Assembly (NCBI GenBank): GCA_015501075.1
Contig: JADNYJ010000003.1
Location: 496,001 to 560,000 of the forward strand
Reading direction: 5' to 3'
Length of the DNA stretch: 64,000 nt
DNA from: Gymnopilus junonius
Lineage: Eukaryota; Basidiomycota; Agaricomycetes; Agaricales; Galerinaceae
Shown: piece by piece, positions 24,455-36,525 of the stretch
Layout: the number at the start of each line of letters is the position of its first letter
How positions within the stretch are numbered: position 1 is the stretch's first letter
Made by a program: the position numbers and the translations under genes
The notes under the pieces: model-generated
What the model was told of the DNA's origin: nothing
Seen by the model: only the letters and a program-made list of their open reading frames with translations
The model's database searches: none

Positions 24455-26263
24455 ATGGCTCTATCGGTGCTCGTTGACGACACTGACTCTGGGATACAGT
24501 ACATTGGTTCGTGGTTCGCAGATACAGGCACCTTGGACAACATGGGAAACTTTGGGCCTCCATACAAGAGCACTCTACACGGGATAAAGTCAGATGGAAG
24601 TTTCTCCTACAATTTCCAAGGTGAGTTCGGCGAGTTTTCCACTGTCAACCAGTTTTTTTCTGACGATCCATCAATCGTAGGTACCCAGGTCGTCATAACT
24701 GGCACAGTTCAGTTTCCAGCCCCATCAGGGTCTAACAGCTCAAACCCGTCCTGGGTGTGCACTGTCGATGGAAATACAATACCCTCCCATATTTACAACA
24801 TAGTGGAAAATAGACTTGACCTATGCGACACTGACGGTCTTTCTGACGGGACACATAATATCACTGTCCAGGCAACATCTGCTAACCAGCAAACATTCTG
24901 GTTTGATTATATCCAATATATCCCATCTGTCACTGTCAATCTCGCCAATTCAGATCTCAGTATCCCCGCTGCCGACTCGCAAATAAATTATGGACCAGGA
25001 TGGGAAGCACATAGTCCTGGACAGATAACTTCGCAGACGGGATCGACTGCTTCGTTCAACTTCACAGGTAGGTTTCTGCATCCTATGTTCATCTTCAGAA
25101 GTGCCATCTATTGATTTTACTTTTCAGGTACCTCCCTGACGTGGGTCGGCTTCTACGACAACAGCCTGTCTCTATCTCCCACGACAGCCACCTATTCTAT
25201 TGACGACCAAAATCCCATCCCATTCAATCTGAATGGTGTTGCAGCGCAAGCTACAGGAATTCAATACAATCAAATACTATTCCAGACTCCCCAGCTCCCC
25301 GCAGGGAATCATACAATTCAAGTGGTGTACCAGGGAAATAACCAGACTGCCCCTTTATCTCTCGAGATTCTCGAGGTCCAAGGTAGCGGTGGCAGTCCAA
25401 ATGCAACACCTACTTTATCTGGTGGCGCAACATCGGCCCTCTCTGACCTTCCAACTACGCAAGGTAAAATCCCTTTGTCATAGTTGCCCAACTGTTCGGC
25501 GAGCTCATCATCCACTCTAACAGGCAGCTCGCAAAGTGGTGCTTCAAACTCAAGTTCTTCTTCCACCTCCAAAAGCAGCAACACGGGAGCCATCATCGGA
25601 GGGGTTGTCGGAGGGCTGGCCCTCCTCATCGCACTCCTTGTCATCTTTATATTTTTGCGAGCCAGAAGGAGACGTTCAAAAGCCCAAAATTCATATGTCA
25701 CCGTGGACCCTTTCCATCCTGCTCCAAATTCTAATCACAATGTAATCTCCCAAACTTCAATTAGTAACAGAGGGGTCCTTGTGGACCCATCCCCTCTGGC
25801 AAGTCAGACCGCTATCGCATTCAATGGTAGCAGTGGACTCCCATCGTCCACTTTCAACATCGACGGCCATTCCATGTTGGCGACTGGACGTACAGGGCTC
25901 ACATCTCCAACTCACACTCGCACTCCAAGTTCCAGCACGAACCCATACAGCGGATACGAATCCATGTCCACATCCGATCCGTCCAACTTCGCCGCGAGCC
26001 AAGGCGTGACTTCAACTGGCAGGTTCTCAGTGAGCCCAGTTTATGCCTCACCACTGCCAGCCAACAGTAAGGCGCGCGAGGTGGCTCTGAACCAGGACCG
26101 CTATGTCACCAATGATATCAATCACCATCCTGTCCCATCGGCTGATCTCAGCTCGTTCGTGTACCCGCAGAGGGATCAAGATAGCGGCCTCAGGTTCCCT
26201 CTTCATCGAGTTGAAAATGGACCAGTGGTAGAGGTTTTACCTCCAGACTATACTCCTGCTTGA
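24455..26263 (+). CDS. P2: PPxY-tailed single-pass membrane protein with twin beta-rich ectodomain
   Basis: The best intact family member. Four exons (24455-24620, 24681-25067, 25128-25463, 25524-26263) give 542 aa without frame breaks. Ectodomain 1 starts at SVLVDDTDSGIQYIGSW and closes with FWFDYIQYIP. Ectodomain 2 spans roughly residues 165-290 (INYGPGWEAHSPGQIT, TSLTWVGFYDN, GNHTIQVVYQGN). Sequons HNIT, FNFT and NHTI indicate an exported face. A Ser-rich stalk leads to the helix AIIGGVVGGLALLIALLVIF and a RARRRR stop-transfer. The roughly 200-residue tail is Ser/Pro/Asn-rich and ends in RDQDSGLRFP, then LPPDYTPA. PPDY fits the PPxY ligand of WW domains, as in Nedd4/Rsp5 ubiquitin ligases. 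No signal peptide precedes domain 1. Role unknown; a cell-surface sensor or adhesin-like protein is a guess. Confidence 0.88.
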
Positions 26264-27775
26264 TCAATCGATTGTTAGCAGTGCATATGGTTGTCAAGTT
26301 CTAATCTTTTTTTTATGTATTTCACTGCATTCAATTTCACCGCTGTCACTAACTCTATCGTCCTCTCGTTCATCACTTTCACATTCTTTACTGGATATGT
26401 ATCTGCGGGACTGTTATACCATCTGAATCTTGAATCTGTAGACTATTTTTTTTTCTCGGTTGTTTGTTTGATTTTTTGTATGTAGAGGCAGTAGCCTGCT
26501 GTAGTATAAATTGTTCATTTGTACTCTCCACTTTTATATTTCGTTTGCAGACTCTCGACGCCCATGCCATACAGCCACATGGAATCTTGACTCATGGACA
26601 AGGAGGGAAAATATATATTTCATTGACCCCAACTTAGGGAACAGAAAAGAAGTAGCATAGTACAGAATATCACTTTTATTTTTGGTTTGTGGGCTTTAAA
26701 ACATCAGTGCTCAGCTCTGGAACCTCGCCCTTATTTACTGACTGGCAGGCAATGACCAGGCCGACTTTTAGTGACTTATACTTGGGTGTCTTGAACAGGA
26801 GAGAAAAAAGAAAGATATCGCAGATAACATACTGGCCTGAAAATATTTTTTCATTCATAGGAAGGACTTCCCCCATGGTTGAGTAAATGTTCGGCAACGA
26901 CTTTGTACGTATCCACATGCGATTGGGCTGAAAGTGGTCATGGTAGCCAAAAATAGGCATGAATACCATTTTAAACCAAACGATCAAGCTCGTTGGCTTG
27001 GGAATGGGAAAGCGTGTCTGAGTAATTATAGGCTCGATATAATATTGCATGGGTATCGAGTTTTCAAGTGGTTGAAACTCAAAAGCCCGGAAAAACGCTG
27101 CTTCAAAATATCGATACTAAAACTAGACATCGGTTATGGGAGATGTCGAAACGAAGATGGTAGTTTACTAATTCTGAAGGAAGCTGAGTAGGAAAAAATG
27201 TTCGCACTGATGAGCAAAAATTTGGATGGAGTCAAGGATTCTCAAGAGTGGCAGACGGAGGATGCCGAATGGTCTCACGGTGTCCCGCTCCGGGTCCATC
27301 ATTGTCTTTCTCCATCTGTAACATGTACATGAACTATTCTATATGACCAGGCTCGAATCAATCGCTCCCATTTGAAACAAAGATGTCGACTCAAAATGCA
27401 TTCAGTAATTTACAAGTTGCCCTTCGAAGCCTTTCAACTATTCTGCCTAGTCTTGCCCAGTGCGACTCCGGAGGTATCATGTTCAATGCTAAATGGACTG
27501 ACACAAAATGACAGCACTTGCCCGTATTCAAGGCTGTCGGATGTACTAGTAACGTACTCGGGGCTAATGCAACGGTCCTTCTGATTATCATCATCCAATT
27601 TCGCTACTTGCTAATGAAGCCAGAAATACCTGACACATTTACCTTTACCATTAGCAGGGTCTGCAAGCTGGAACAAATGCACCTTCTTTACTACCACATC
27701 TTCTCTGAGTATCCATTTTTTACGTTCCCCTTGTTCTTCCCTCTCTTTCTGAAGTCGACATTTTGCTGATACGGC
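26264..27775. other. Intergenic between P2 and P3
   Basis: 1.5 kb of AT-richer DNA between the two near-identical paralogues. No coding sequence is recognised. The end (about 27,395-27,775) is P3 upstream DNA. Part of it, around 27,395-27,475, matches in inverted orientation the upstream region of P4 (about 38,250-38,330), showing shared ancestry of the two gene starts. Confidence 0.5.
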
Positions 27776-29692
27776 ATGTCTCGATCGGTGCTCGTTGATG
27801 ACTCTGACTCTGGGATACAGTACATTGGTTCGTGGTTCGCAGATACAGGTTCCCTGGACAACCTAGCAAACTATGGGCCTCCCTATAAGAGCACCCTACA
27901 GGGATAAAGTCAGATGGAAGTTTCTCCTACAATTTCCAAGGTAAGTTCGGCGAGTACTCTACGGCAAAGCAGTTTTTCCAGACAATTACCCATCATTAAT
28001 CACAGGTACCAAGGTCACTATAACTGGCACAGTTCAGTTTCCAGCCCCATCAGGGTCTAACAGCTCAAACCCGTCCTGGGTGTGCACTGTCGATGGAAAT
28101 ACAATACCCTCCCATATCTACAACATAGTGGAAAATAGACTTGACCTATGCGACACTGACAGTCTTTCTGACGGGACACATAATATCACTGTCCAGGCAA
28201 CATCTGCTAACCAGCAAACATTCTGGTTTGATTATATCCAATATATCCCATCTGTCACTGTCAATCTCGCCAATTCAGATCTCAGTATCCCCGCTGCCGA
28301 CTCGCAAATAAATTATGGACCAGGATGGGAAGCACATAGTCCTGGACAGATAACTTCGCAGACGGGATCGACTGCTTCGTTCAACTTCACAGGTAGGTTT
28401 CTGCATCCTATGTTCATCTTCAGAAGTGCCATCAATTGATTTTACTTTTCAGGTACCTCCCTGACGTGGGTCGGCTTCTACGACAACAGCCTGTCTCTAT
28501 CTCCCACGACAGCCACTTATTCTATTGACGACCAAAATCCCATCCCATTCAATCTAAATGGTGTTGCAGCGCAAGCTTCAGGAATTCAATACAATCAAAT
28601 ACTATTCCAGACTCCCCAGCTCCCCGCAGGGAATCATACAATTCAAGTGGTATACCAGGGAAATAACCAGACTGCCCCTTTCTCTTATTTATTCTCGAGG
28701 TTCAAGGTGAAGACGGGAGTGGCAGTCCAAATACAACACCTACTTCATCTGGTGGCGCAACGTTGGCCCCTTCTGCCCTACCAGAGCCAACTACATCAGG
28801 TAAGTTCCATCATCATACTTTGCCAACTGTTACGCGTGAGCTTATCCTCCCTTCTCTAACAGGCAGCTTGCAAACCGGTGCTTCAAACTCAAGTTCTTCT
28901 CCCACCTCCAAGAGCAGCAATAAGAGAGCCATCGTAGGAGGCGTCGTCGGAGGGCTGGCCCTCCTCATCGCACTCTTCATCGCATTTCTCTTCTTGCGAG
29001 CACGGAGAAAAGGTTCAAAAGTCCGAAACTCCTGCGCCACCATGAACCCTTTCTATCCTGGTCCAAATCTCAATCCCAATGTAATGTCCCAACCTGCAAT
29101 CAGTAGCAGAGGCGTCATTCTGGACCCGTTCCTCTCACATCCAAGCCCTATTCCAAGTGGTGGTAGACTCCCGTCGTCAACATTCGCATCTCCAACCCAC
29201 ACTTCCAGTCCAAACTCGTACAATGGATATGTGACCCCGACCGCATCCGATCCGTCCAACTACGCCGCGAGCCAAGGCTTGACTTCACCTGGCGGGCTCT
29301 CAGTGAGGCCAGTTTATGCCTCGCCACTTCCGGTCAATAGTAAAGCCCACGAGGCGGCTATGAACCGAAATAGCTATGTCGTCGCTGGTGATATCAATCA
29401 CCATCCTGCCCCTTCGAGTGATCTCAATCCGTTCGTGTACCCGCAGGTGGTACCGCTAAGGAATGAAGATCATGTTCGCCCACCACCTCTTACACCCCCA
29501 AGCAGTGCAGGTTTAGAAGCTGCTCATGCTGATGCCAGTCATGACCCCGATGCCCCAGCCGACCTCAATTTGAATCCACCATATCTGAGCATGACTGTAA
29601 GGGATCAAGATAGCGGGCTCAGGTTCCCTCCTCAACGAGTTGAAAACGGAGAGATGGTCGAGGTCTTACCTCCGGACTATACCCCTGCTTGA
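27776..29692 (+). pseudogene. P3: paralogue of P2 with two frame breaks (pseudogene, or sequence errors)
   Basis: Same four-exon plan as P2. Bases about 28,016-28,500 are nearly identical to P2 24,697-25,180, including the second intron, whereas exon 1 and the tail differ more. That pattern fits recent duplication or gene conversion. The literal frame is broken twice: one base is missing near 27,901 (P2 reads CTACACGGGATAAAG, P3 lacks a C), giving a stop right after STLQG, and one more is missing around 28,685 just after the NQTAP element. Past these, the frame recovers a full stalk, helix GGVVGGLALLIALFIAFLF, basic RARRK and a tail ending DQDSGLRFPPQ / LPPDYTPA. With the tail this well kept, either a very young pseudogene or base-call errors like those in the housekeeping genes would explain it; I cannot decide. 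Confidence 0.7.
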
Positions 29693-32105
29693 TGGGTCGA
29701 TCGGTCGTAGCAGTCCATACATTCAAGTGCTGATACCTTTTTTATTTTTATTTTTATCTGATTCCATTACTTACATTCAATCTCACCGCTATCACTATCA
29801 CTATTACTATTGTCCTGTCATTCTTTCAACACTCTGAATATGTATATTATATCTCTGGACCGTTATAACCCATCTGTAGCTTATTTTGTTTCCTCGGTTG
29901 CTTATTTGATTTTTTGTATGCCATAGTATAATTTACTGCAAATTGTTTACTTATCTGTATTCTCCACTTCTATCTTCAGTCTTGTCTTGCATTACATACT
30001 TAGTAGTTTGCGAAATCTATCAACTTAGGGCCTGTTCGGCAACACATCAATACCAGTAAATGTGATATTTCTCCCGCATAGAAACGGCCAAAATATCTGT
30101 AATTTTCCAAGTGCCAATAGAATTCAAGAGGTCACTTTTCAAGTCTGCACATTCCGAGCTCTCATCGAGTTCAGCGAACACTCTGGTCGAGTACTCGGAG
30201 CTTCGAGGAGCATAGTATTTTTTCATTCTTCAAGGCGAGGGGGACAAGAACATCAGAGAAGGGAAAAAAAATTGAAGTTGGTGGGGTATCAAATTGAGAA
30301 GAAGAAAAAAAGGGACATTGTACTGTACTTATGTAAATGAAAGTCGAAACGACAAACAAACAAAAAAGAAGTAGAGGAAAGTAGAGACAGACAATTCAAA
30401 CACATGCGAGCTTTATAGAGTACTACTATGGACGTAGATAACCAAAAGGAGAACAGGAGAAAAGAGATAAGAGGGTGCCTTGTAGGTAGGTAGGCAAGTA
30501 GGTAGGCAGGGGCAGGGTGAGAGAGGTAAGTAAATAATCGTACGTCGTAACTATTGTTTTTGGTATGGAAACAGAAAAGGTAAGAACTCGGATTCAGAGG
30601 AAGAAGAAGAAGGAATTTTTCGAGGGGGGTTGGTGTGGCGGGGACGTGGAGGCAGGGGTAAGTCGACAGGTAAACAAGAAAGAGAAGACGACAAAAAAAA
30701 AAGTAGGGTAAGTGATATAAAATAAGGGGTAATGTTGTAATGAATAAGGTAACAAAGTCACTTTTGTTGGCGAATTAAAAGAAGAAAAAAAGTTCAAAAG
30801 TCAAGTCTAGTGATCTGATTAGAGAGTGACCTCGTAAACACGGGCGATGGTGGAAGCCAAAAGGGAATAAAAAAGCGGGGGATATGGTGGCAGGTCGGGG
30901 GGGTAAAGGTGTAAGGGGAAGTGGGTGGCGGGTGAGGATGAGGATAAATGTCATTATTTAAAAAGAAGCTAAATCGTCTCCAAGAAAAGAATAAAAAGTT
31001 CAAACATTGACAATGAAAAAAAAAGTCTGATGGAAACAAAACCAAAAGCATCAAGAAATAAAAAGAACGCTGATGGAAAACGATGGAGGACGACCGAGAA
31101 ACGACAGTTAAAGGCAAACAAACGACGATTAATGGAAGGTGAAAGGGGGTAGTCTGAGAATGTGTGACGGGGGGAGGGGTCTTGAGACGATAGTCATGTC
31201 GTGTCCTGCGTATGTGCGTGCATATACGAAATGGTAGGTTCTGAGGGTGGTCGTAGCAGAATAGGGTGCGAAAGTAGCGTCGAAAATGAAATGGAATGAA
31301 AATCGCAATGGAGGGGGCGTGAAAAGTCAATTGTCGATTGGACATGGGGACATAACTTGAACTTGAACTTGACGAGGGGGCATTGAGGCATGAACGTTTT
31401 TTAAAAGGCGAACGGTGAACGGTGAACGTAAAAAGTGAAGAGCTAGAACTCCACGAAGATATCAAATGGGAAATGGGGCGGTGATGGACGAAAAATGAAG
31501 CGCGACGAGATGGATGACTGAAGAAGGCGGAACATGCGTGTATGTGAGTGTTTGAAGTTGAAGGCGCAGGTGAAGCCAGAGAGGTGTGACGAGTATTAAT
31601 GAACAAGTAGAAGGGGAAGAGGGAAGGAAGAAGCCGGGACGAAGAGTAGGAGATAGGAAAGGAAGGAGGCGACGGTGGCGAAGATGAAAAAGGCGCGAAC
31701 GGGTGCAGGAGGCGGCAGTCGAAGGCAGGATATATGCGCGCCAAAAGTCGGGGACGGGACAAGAATAGAAACAAGACAATCTCCGCCCCGCATAACCGAC
31801 CGTCTCGGAATTCCAAAGGTCATCTGGCTGAGGCTGCTGTCGAACCCTGTCAAAAGGCCCAAGTGCAAATAATCCCCACACATGAATTGAAATGAAATGA
31901 GTAATGGCCTCGTGTCAGCACCGCCCAAGCACCCCGCATTCGAAATAGAGCCTCCAAGCCATAAATAACGAAAGAACAGAAATGAATGGGGCCTCATTTC
32001 TTTCCTTTCTTTCTTTCCTACACATCTCTCTCTGTTCCCTCCGTCTCCCATCACACTCATCCCACCTCCCAACCACGTGCCTCGTCAATCCAATTCCTGT
32101 CACGA
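29693..32105. other. Long purine-rich intergenic block between P3 and the UDP-sugar transporter
   Basis: 2.4 kb without a credible gene. From about 30,060 to 31,870 the + strand is overwhelmingly A and G, with short tandem motifs: GGTAGGTAGGCAAGTAGG near 30,484, AACTTG repeats near 31,352 and GGTGAAC repeats near 31,408. The 340-residue minus-strand frame at 30794-31816 is the translation of this skew (Ser/Pro/Phe-rich, no family pattern) and is rejected as a gene. The block may be partly the 3' UTR of the transporter, which ends at 32106 on -. Confidence 0.55.
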
Positions 32106-34127
32106 TCATGATGTCATACTCATATTGGCCGTGCTCGTCGTCCTACGAGGGCCAGGTCCAAGCGGAGGAACAGAAACAGCAATAGGAGCAGGACTTGGCG
32201 CCCTCGATGGAGGCTTGGACGAGAACGGACTCGCACCCTCCGCAGATGTCCGGCTATCCAACGGAGCCAACAACTCCCCGCTCTCCGCCAACCCCAGCTC
32301 TCCCTTCCCTCCCACACTACCACCGTTCACCGTGCTACTGCTACTCGCGGTGAGCAGCGCACTCAGGCTTGCCGTGCTGCTGTTCCTACTACTCCCCGCA
32401 CCCCCAAACCCACCCGACTTTCTCCTCATAAACGACCCGACGCCCAGTCCGCCCAACACCCCGTTCGCATCGCCGCCTGCACCCACAGGGGTGCCGGGGT
32501 AATAAGGCAACGAGGGCGAGCTCTTTCCGCTTGAGGTAGGTGAAGCATCGTTCAGCACGATCGAGAACATCTTTTCTTTGGGCGAAGCAGGGGCCGAGGC
32601 GGGGGTGGGTAATCTCTCTGATGGGACTGCAGGTTGGTTGTACATCCATGTCGCCGCCAGGACCGTCGAAGCGCCGATAACGAAAGACGGGGTCATCCTA
32701 AAATCGAACAGAGCCACAGACGCGAGGAAAGAGAGAACGATCGAGAGCGACGTAGCGAACCCCTTAAGGATATTATCAGAATACTTGATGACCACGGCCG
32801 TGACCAGCCCCCCAGCGACCTGGATAGCCACAGTCGCCCAGGCCCACCACCCAAAGTTGTGGAACATGTCCAGAACGAACCCTCTCGAGTTGGGTGGAGG
32901 AGAGGACCACAAAATAGGCAGGAGGGCCGGGATCAAGGAGAACAACGACAGCTGCACGTTGCGCACCCACAAATCCGCCTTGGACCCCTTGAGCACCATC
33001 TCAAAGTAGACACCCGCCAGTCCGGAAGTGAAGCATGCGGCGGTGACAGCACCGAACCCTTTCAGGGGGTTCATCACATGCACATGGAACTCATGCGCGC
33101 TGCCCACTGCCGTCGCCGACGCCTTGTTCACCAATCCACCATGACCGCCGCCCGGGCCTGTGCTGGCCGCGTTCTGGATTTGTACAATCCCAACGCCAAT
33201 CGCCAAAAAGAATAAACTGAGCCATTTCACGGAGCTCAGCTTCTTTCGGAGAAGCACCACGGAAAACGCGGCGGTTGTGAGGATCTTCATCTGGTAAGTC
33301 ACCTGGAAGGACGCGACGGGGAGGTTGGAGATGGCGACGAATTGGAGCGAATTTTGCACGACGTAGAGGATGGCTGGAATAGAGAGCTTCCAGCAGTCTG
33401 GGCTGAAGATTTCCATACAGAGGTCGGAAAAAGCAGTTAACCAGAGCATCGGCAGGTTCATGGGTTTCCGCCGTGTCAGGGGTTGGTATTGATGTGATTG
33501 CTGGAGGATGGGCGAACGTAAGAGGGCGATGACGAAGGATATTGAGCCCTTTAGGAGCTCGTTGAGCAACACAGCGGAGGCGGGGGAGTAGGCTAATGAA
33601 GGCGGGATTGATACACGTGAATAGTGCATCACGATGGACAGCGCAGCATTTTGGACCGCAAGGGTGACAAGACTAGGAAAGAGGGGCTTTTGGTTAGAAC
33701 TCGGCATTCAACGGGAAAAACGGGGGACGACCGAGTTGAACAAGCGAGGAGTTCAGGTGTGGTGTGCAAGCAAGAGAAAAAGAAAAACCCCATGCAAGAG
33801 CAAATGCAGGACTCACGAAACGTATTTTAGAGGCAACCCGCATATCGTTGGCTGTGACGGCTGCTGCTCTCGCACTGGGCCATCATATTTGGTATCTAGG
33901 GAATAGCTCAACGACGCTGGGGGGAGCATGGGGGAATGCCGAGGGGAGGGCACTCTGCTGGAGACTACACTGGGAGCCAGCGAGGCAGAGGCAGAGGACC
34001 GCAGTGTGGGTGGGGGCCGATAGTGCATTGACATGTCGGTCGAGGGTCTAGTCGGAGTGGTGGTGCTGGACGACGTGTCGGGCGTGGAGGCAGAGGGTAT
34101 TGAAACTCTGAGAGGGGACAAGTCCAT
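32106..34127 (-). CDS. Golgi UDP-galactose/UDP-GlcNAc-type nucleotide-sugar transporter (SLC35A family)
   Basis: Antiporter that brings nucleotide sugars into the Golgi lumen for glycosylation. Two exons: 33817-34127 and 32106-33672, with a 144-nt GTGAGT...CTAG intron, giving 625 aa in a clean frame. The start at 34127 is chosen because exon 1 supplies LPLKYVS, which joins exactly to LVTLAVQNAALSI, the family's first helix; starting at the internal methionine (33707) would replace that with intron. Family blocks: PAILYVVQNSLQFVAISNLP, FQVTYQMKILTTA, SGLAGVYFEMVLKG, LVTAVVIKYSDNILKGFATS. About ten helices are expected. It carries an N-terminal Ser/Pro-rich extension of about 95 residues and a C-terminal Ser/Gly/Pro-rich cytosolic tail of about 170 residues beyond the last helix, both longer than in animals. 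Substrate choice (Gal versus GlcNAc) cannot be told from sequence by eye. Confidence 0.9.
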
Positions 34128-36525
34128 GCAAACCAGCTGTTGTAGTTTACAATTCGATCAGCAAACCCGTCAACCACCACGAGAGAAAGAGGGCGGTGAA
34201 TGAATCACAAGGGAAATGCAGGGTGCGACTTACATACCAATCAGTCACTACTCAGACACTTTGTCGTCCCTCTGTCGTCGGCGTCTTGCTCAACAAAGGA
34301 GGAAGACGGGCAGGGAGAGGCGTGGCGGCGTTTGTCGTCGTTGATGCAATGTCCAACTGGACAAACTTTCCCTCTCGTCCACAGCCAAAATTCCGGATTG
34401 GCCCACTTTTCTTTACGTTTTTCCGTGCTAATTTCCCGCGCTTGAAAAGAATTCATTTTATGTTCGTTGTTCTCACGGTTAGTTGAGGCTGATCCACGTG
34501 TGCTGTTTTTAGCTCTTCGAATTCCTCCTAAGTGGGCCGCTGCGCTGTCGATACAGGATGCCAAAGGATTAGAACGGTCTCAAGAGCTTACAATACGATC
34601 GCCAGTCCCTGCTCGAGTTTTCCTCAGTAGACAGCTCAAAAGTTGCTCACGATACATCATCATCAATAGATTTCGCAATTCCCTCCGTGGAGCCGCCAAG
34701 CTCTTAGCTGTCGCTTTTCGCGGATTGTGTTCTCCATAAGTCGTACCTATGCCAATTGTGAGTATTTTATCCAGGCTTTTTTTTCTCAAGGCCACGAAGA
34801 TCGTGCAGACGGCGAAGCGTGTTCCAAGTATATAATATGCACAATGTATAACGCCTATCGGTATCGCAATGACGTATCATCACCCCTCCTCCTGGTGGAA
34901 GTTTGGATGTGGCAGATGGGAACACTGCTGGCGCTGGTATCCTCCCGACCCAGATTCCCTTCCCTCCCGGCGCGCTGGCCGCCTTTTCCGCGCGTGCAAA
35001 AAGTCCAATTGGATTCGAGGCGCTTGGACCCCTTTGGTGGCTAGACCATGTGCTGCCATGTGCCCCAGCTGTACATCATCAAACGTGCTTCACCCGCTTC
35101 ACTTGTGACAATGTATCATTGGTATGATCCAAGTCTGATCTTATCGCGTGATGCCAACTTCGCGGTCATTGTGAATTTTTTTTCTTTTACGGAGTCTCCT
35201 GGCAGTCTCCTGCTCACCGCTGTCCTATATGTTCCATGTTACAGAGCCCCTCCTGGGTAGGATATTCCGCCCCCCCCCACGTTATGTTCGGCCTCATATA
35301 CGATATACGCGTAAGGACCTAGCCTCAGGCTGGAGCACATAAATAGTACACATACGTAAGTACGTACGCCCCTATGACACCTTGACGTGCTGTACATACA
35401 TTCACATAAATAGAGTAACCACCGAGGACGATAACGCCTACTTGACGGATTGACGCAAGTGCTTATGAATAGAATAGGTGCTGATAATGGATTGAAAAGG
35501 CAAAGGGTAAGAATAGACTTGCCTCCTCCCACCAGCGAACCGCAGTGAAGACGAGCCTGAGGTCCCTCGCCATAAGACCCAAATTCAATATAGTACGACT
35601 AGCTCCCAAAAAAAATGGTGAGGAAGCGGACACATGTGTGGAGAAATTTTCAACTTCCTCGAGCTCTCCGAGTCCTTTGCCTCAAGTTTTTTTGTAACGT
35701 TAACTACATTAAGAGCCGTTCCCCCTTAGCCTACCCAGCACGGCCAAGTTGAAATTTGGCAAGTACGCAGAAAAAGACTCGCACAACATTTTTGCAGGCT
35801 CCATCCGCTTCCATCGGCCACTGTGGAACCACTCGCATCCGCAGCCATGTTAGACTGCGGCTGCCAAATACGCATAATGCGACCCCAGAATTCAAAAACG
35901 AGACATGGGCAATTCGTTTTCTCTTCTTCTGTTCGTTCTGAGAAAGAAGCTCTACGGAGATTCGAGAGGCTCGGTACGAGAAGCCATTCCTGGACATACC
36001 GTATACTTGATATTTATTATTTCATCACTCCGAATCTTTACCCGCCGCCGAAAAAGTGACTTTCAGCATTCACTGGTAACTTCAGTATCTCTGAATCAAA
36101 TTATTCTTTCCAACTTCTAGCTATAGAAGCTATATTTTGCTCAATTCCCGGAGACAACGGGCGTGATCGGTTAGCCCAGAAAGGTAATCATGCCCATTTT
36201 TGGCTAAAATGACCACTTTCAAGTTTCAATGGCACACTGCATTCTTTGCAGTCGAGAAAGAATACACGTAAATTCATTTGTATTATACAAAGTCCTGCAA
36301 GACTAGACTTCAATAAACTTCGACAAGACCTATAAAAATAAACTACAGATTCAAATAGATGGAATTAGACGGAACAGTCTGATCAGCGATAGATAGCTAC
36401 GTGACTTTAGTACAGAATGAGAGTGTTGCCAAATGACAGCTGATGACAGTGGGGAAAAAAAGAGTGGATGGAAAGAAGAAGAAAGAAAAAACAGAATTTG
36501 GGACCTACGATCAATTGGACACCAT
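34128..36525. other. Intergenic between transporter start and P4 3' end
   Basis: 2.4 kb with no recognisable gene. It includes the transporter promoter side (34,128-34,500), a nine-base C run near 35,270 and a GTACGTACG-rich patch near 35,355. Around 36,160-36,230 there is sequence that recurs at about 38,620-38,690, i.e. downstream of both P4 and P5, so the duplicated block included 3' flanks. Small frames (at most 105 aa) show no conserved content. Confidence 0.45.

Noticed and set aside
24697..28500. Long direct repeat suggestive of LTRs
   Set aside because: The repeated block is coding sequence of P2 and P3 with a matching intron; no primer-binding site, polypurine tract or transposon protein lies between.
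30794..31816. 340-codon minus-strand open frame
   Set aside because: It is the by-product of a purine-rich + strand; the translation is Ser/Pro/Phe low-complexity with no family pattern, and overlapping frames in other registers are equally open.
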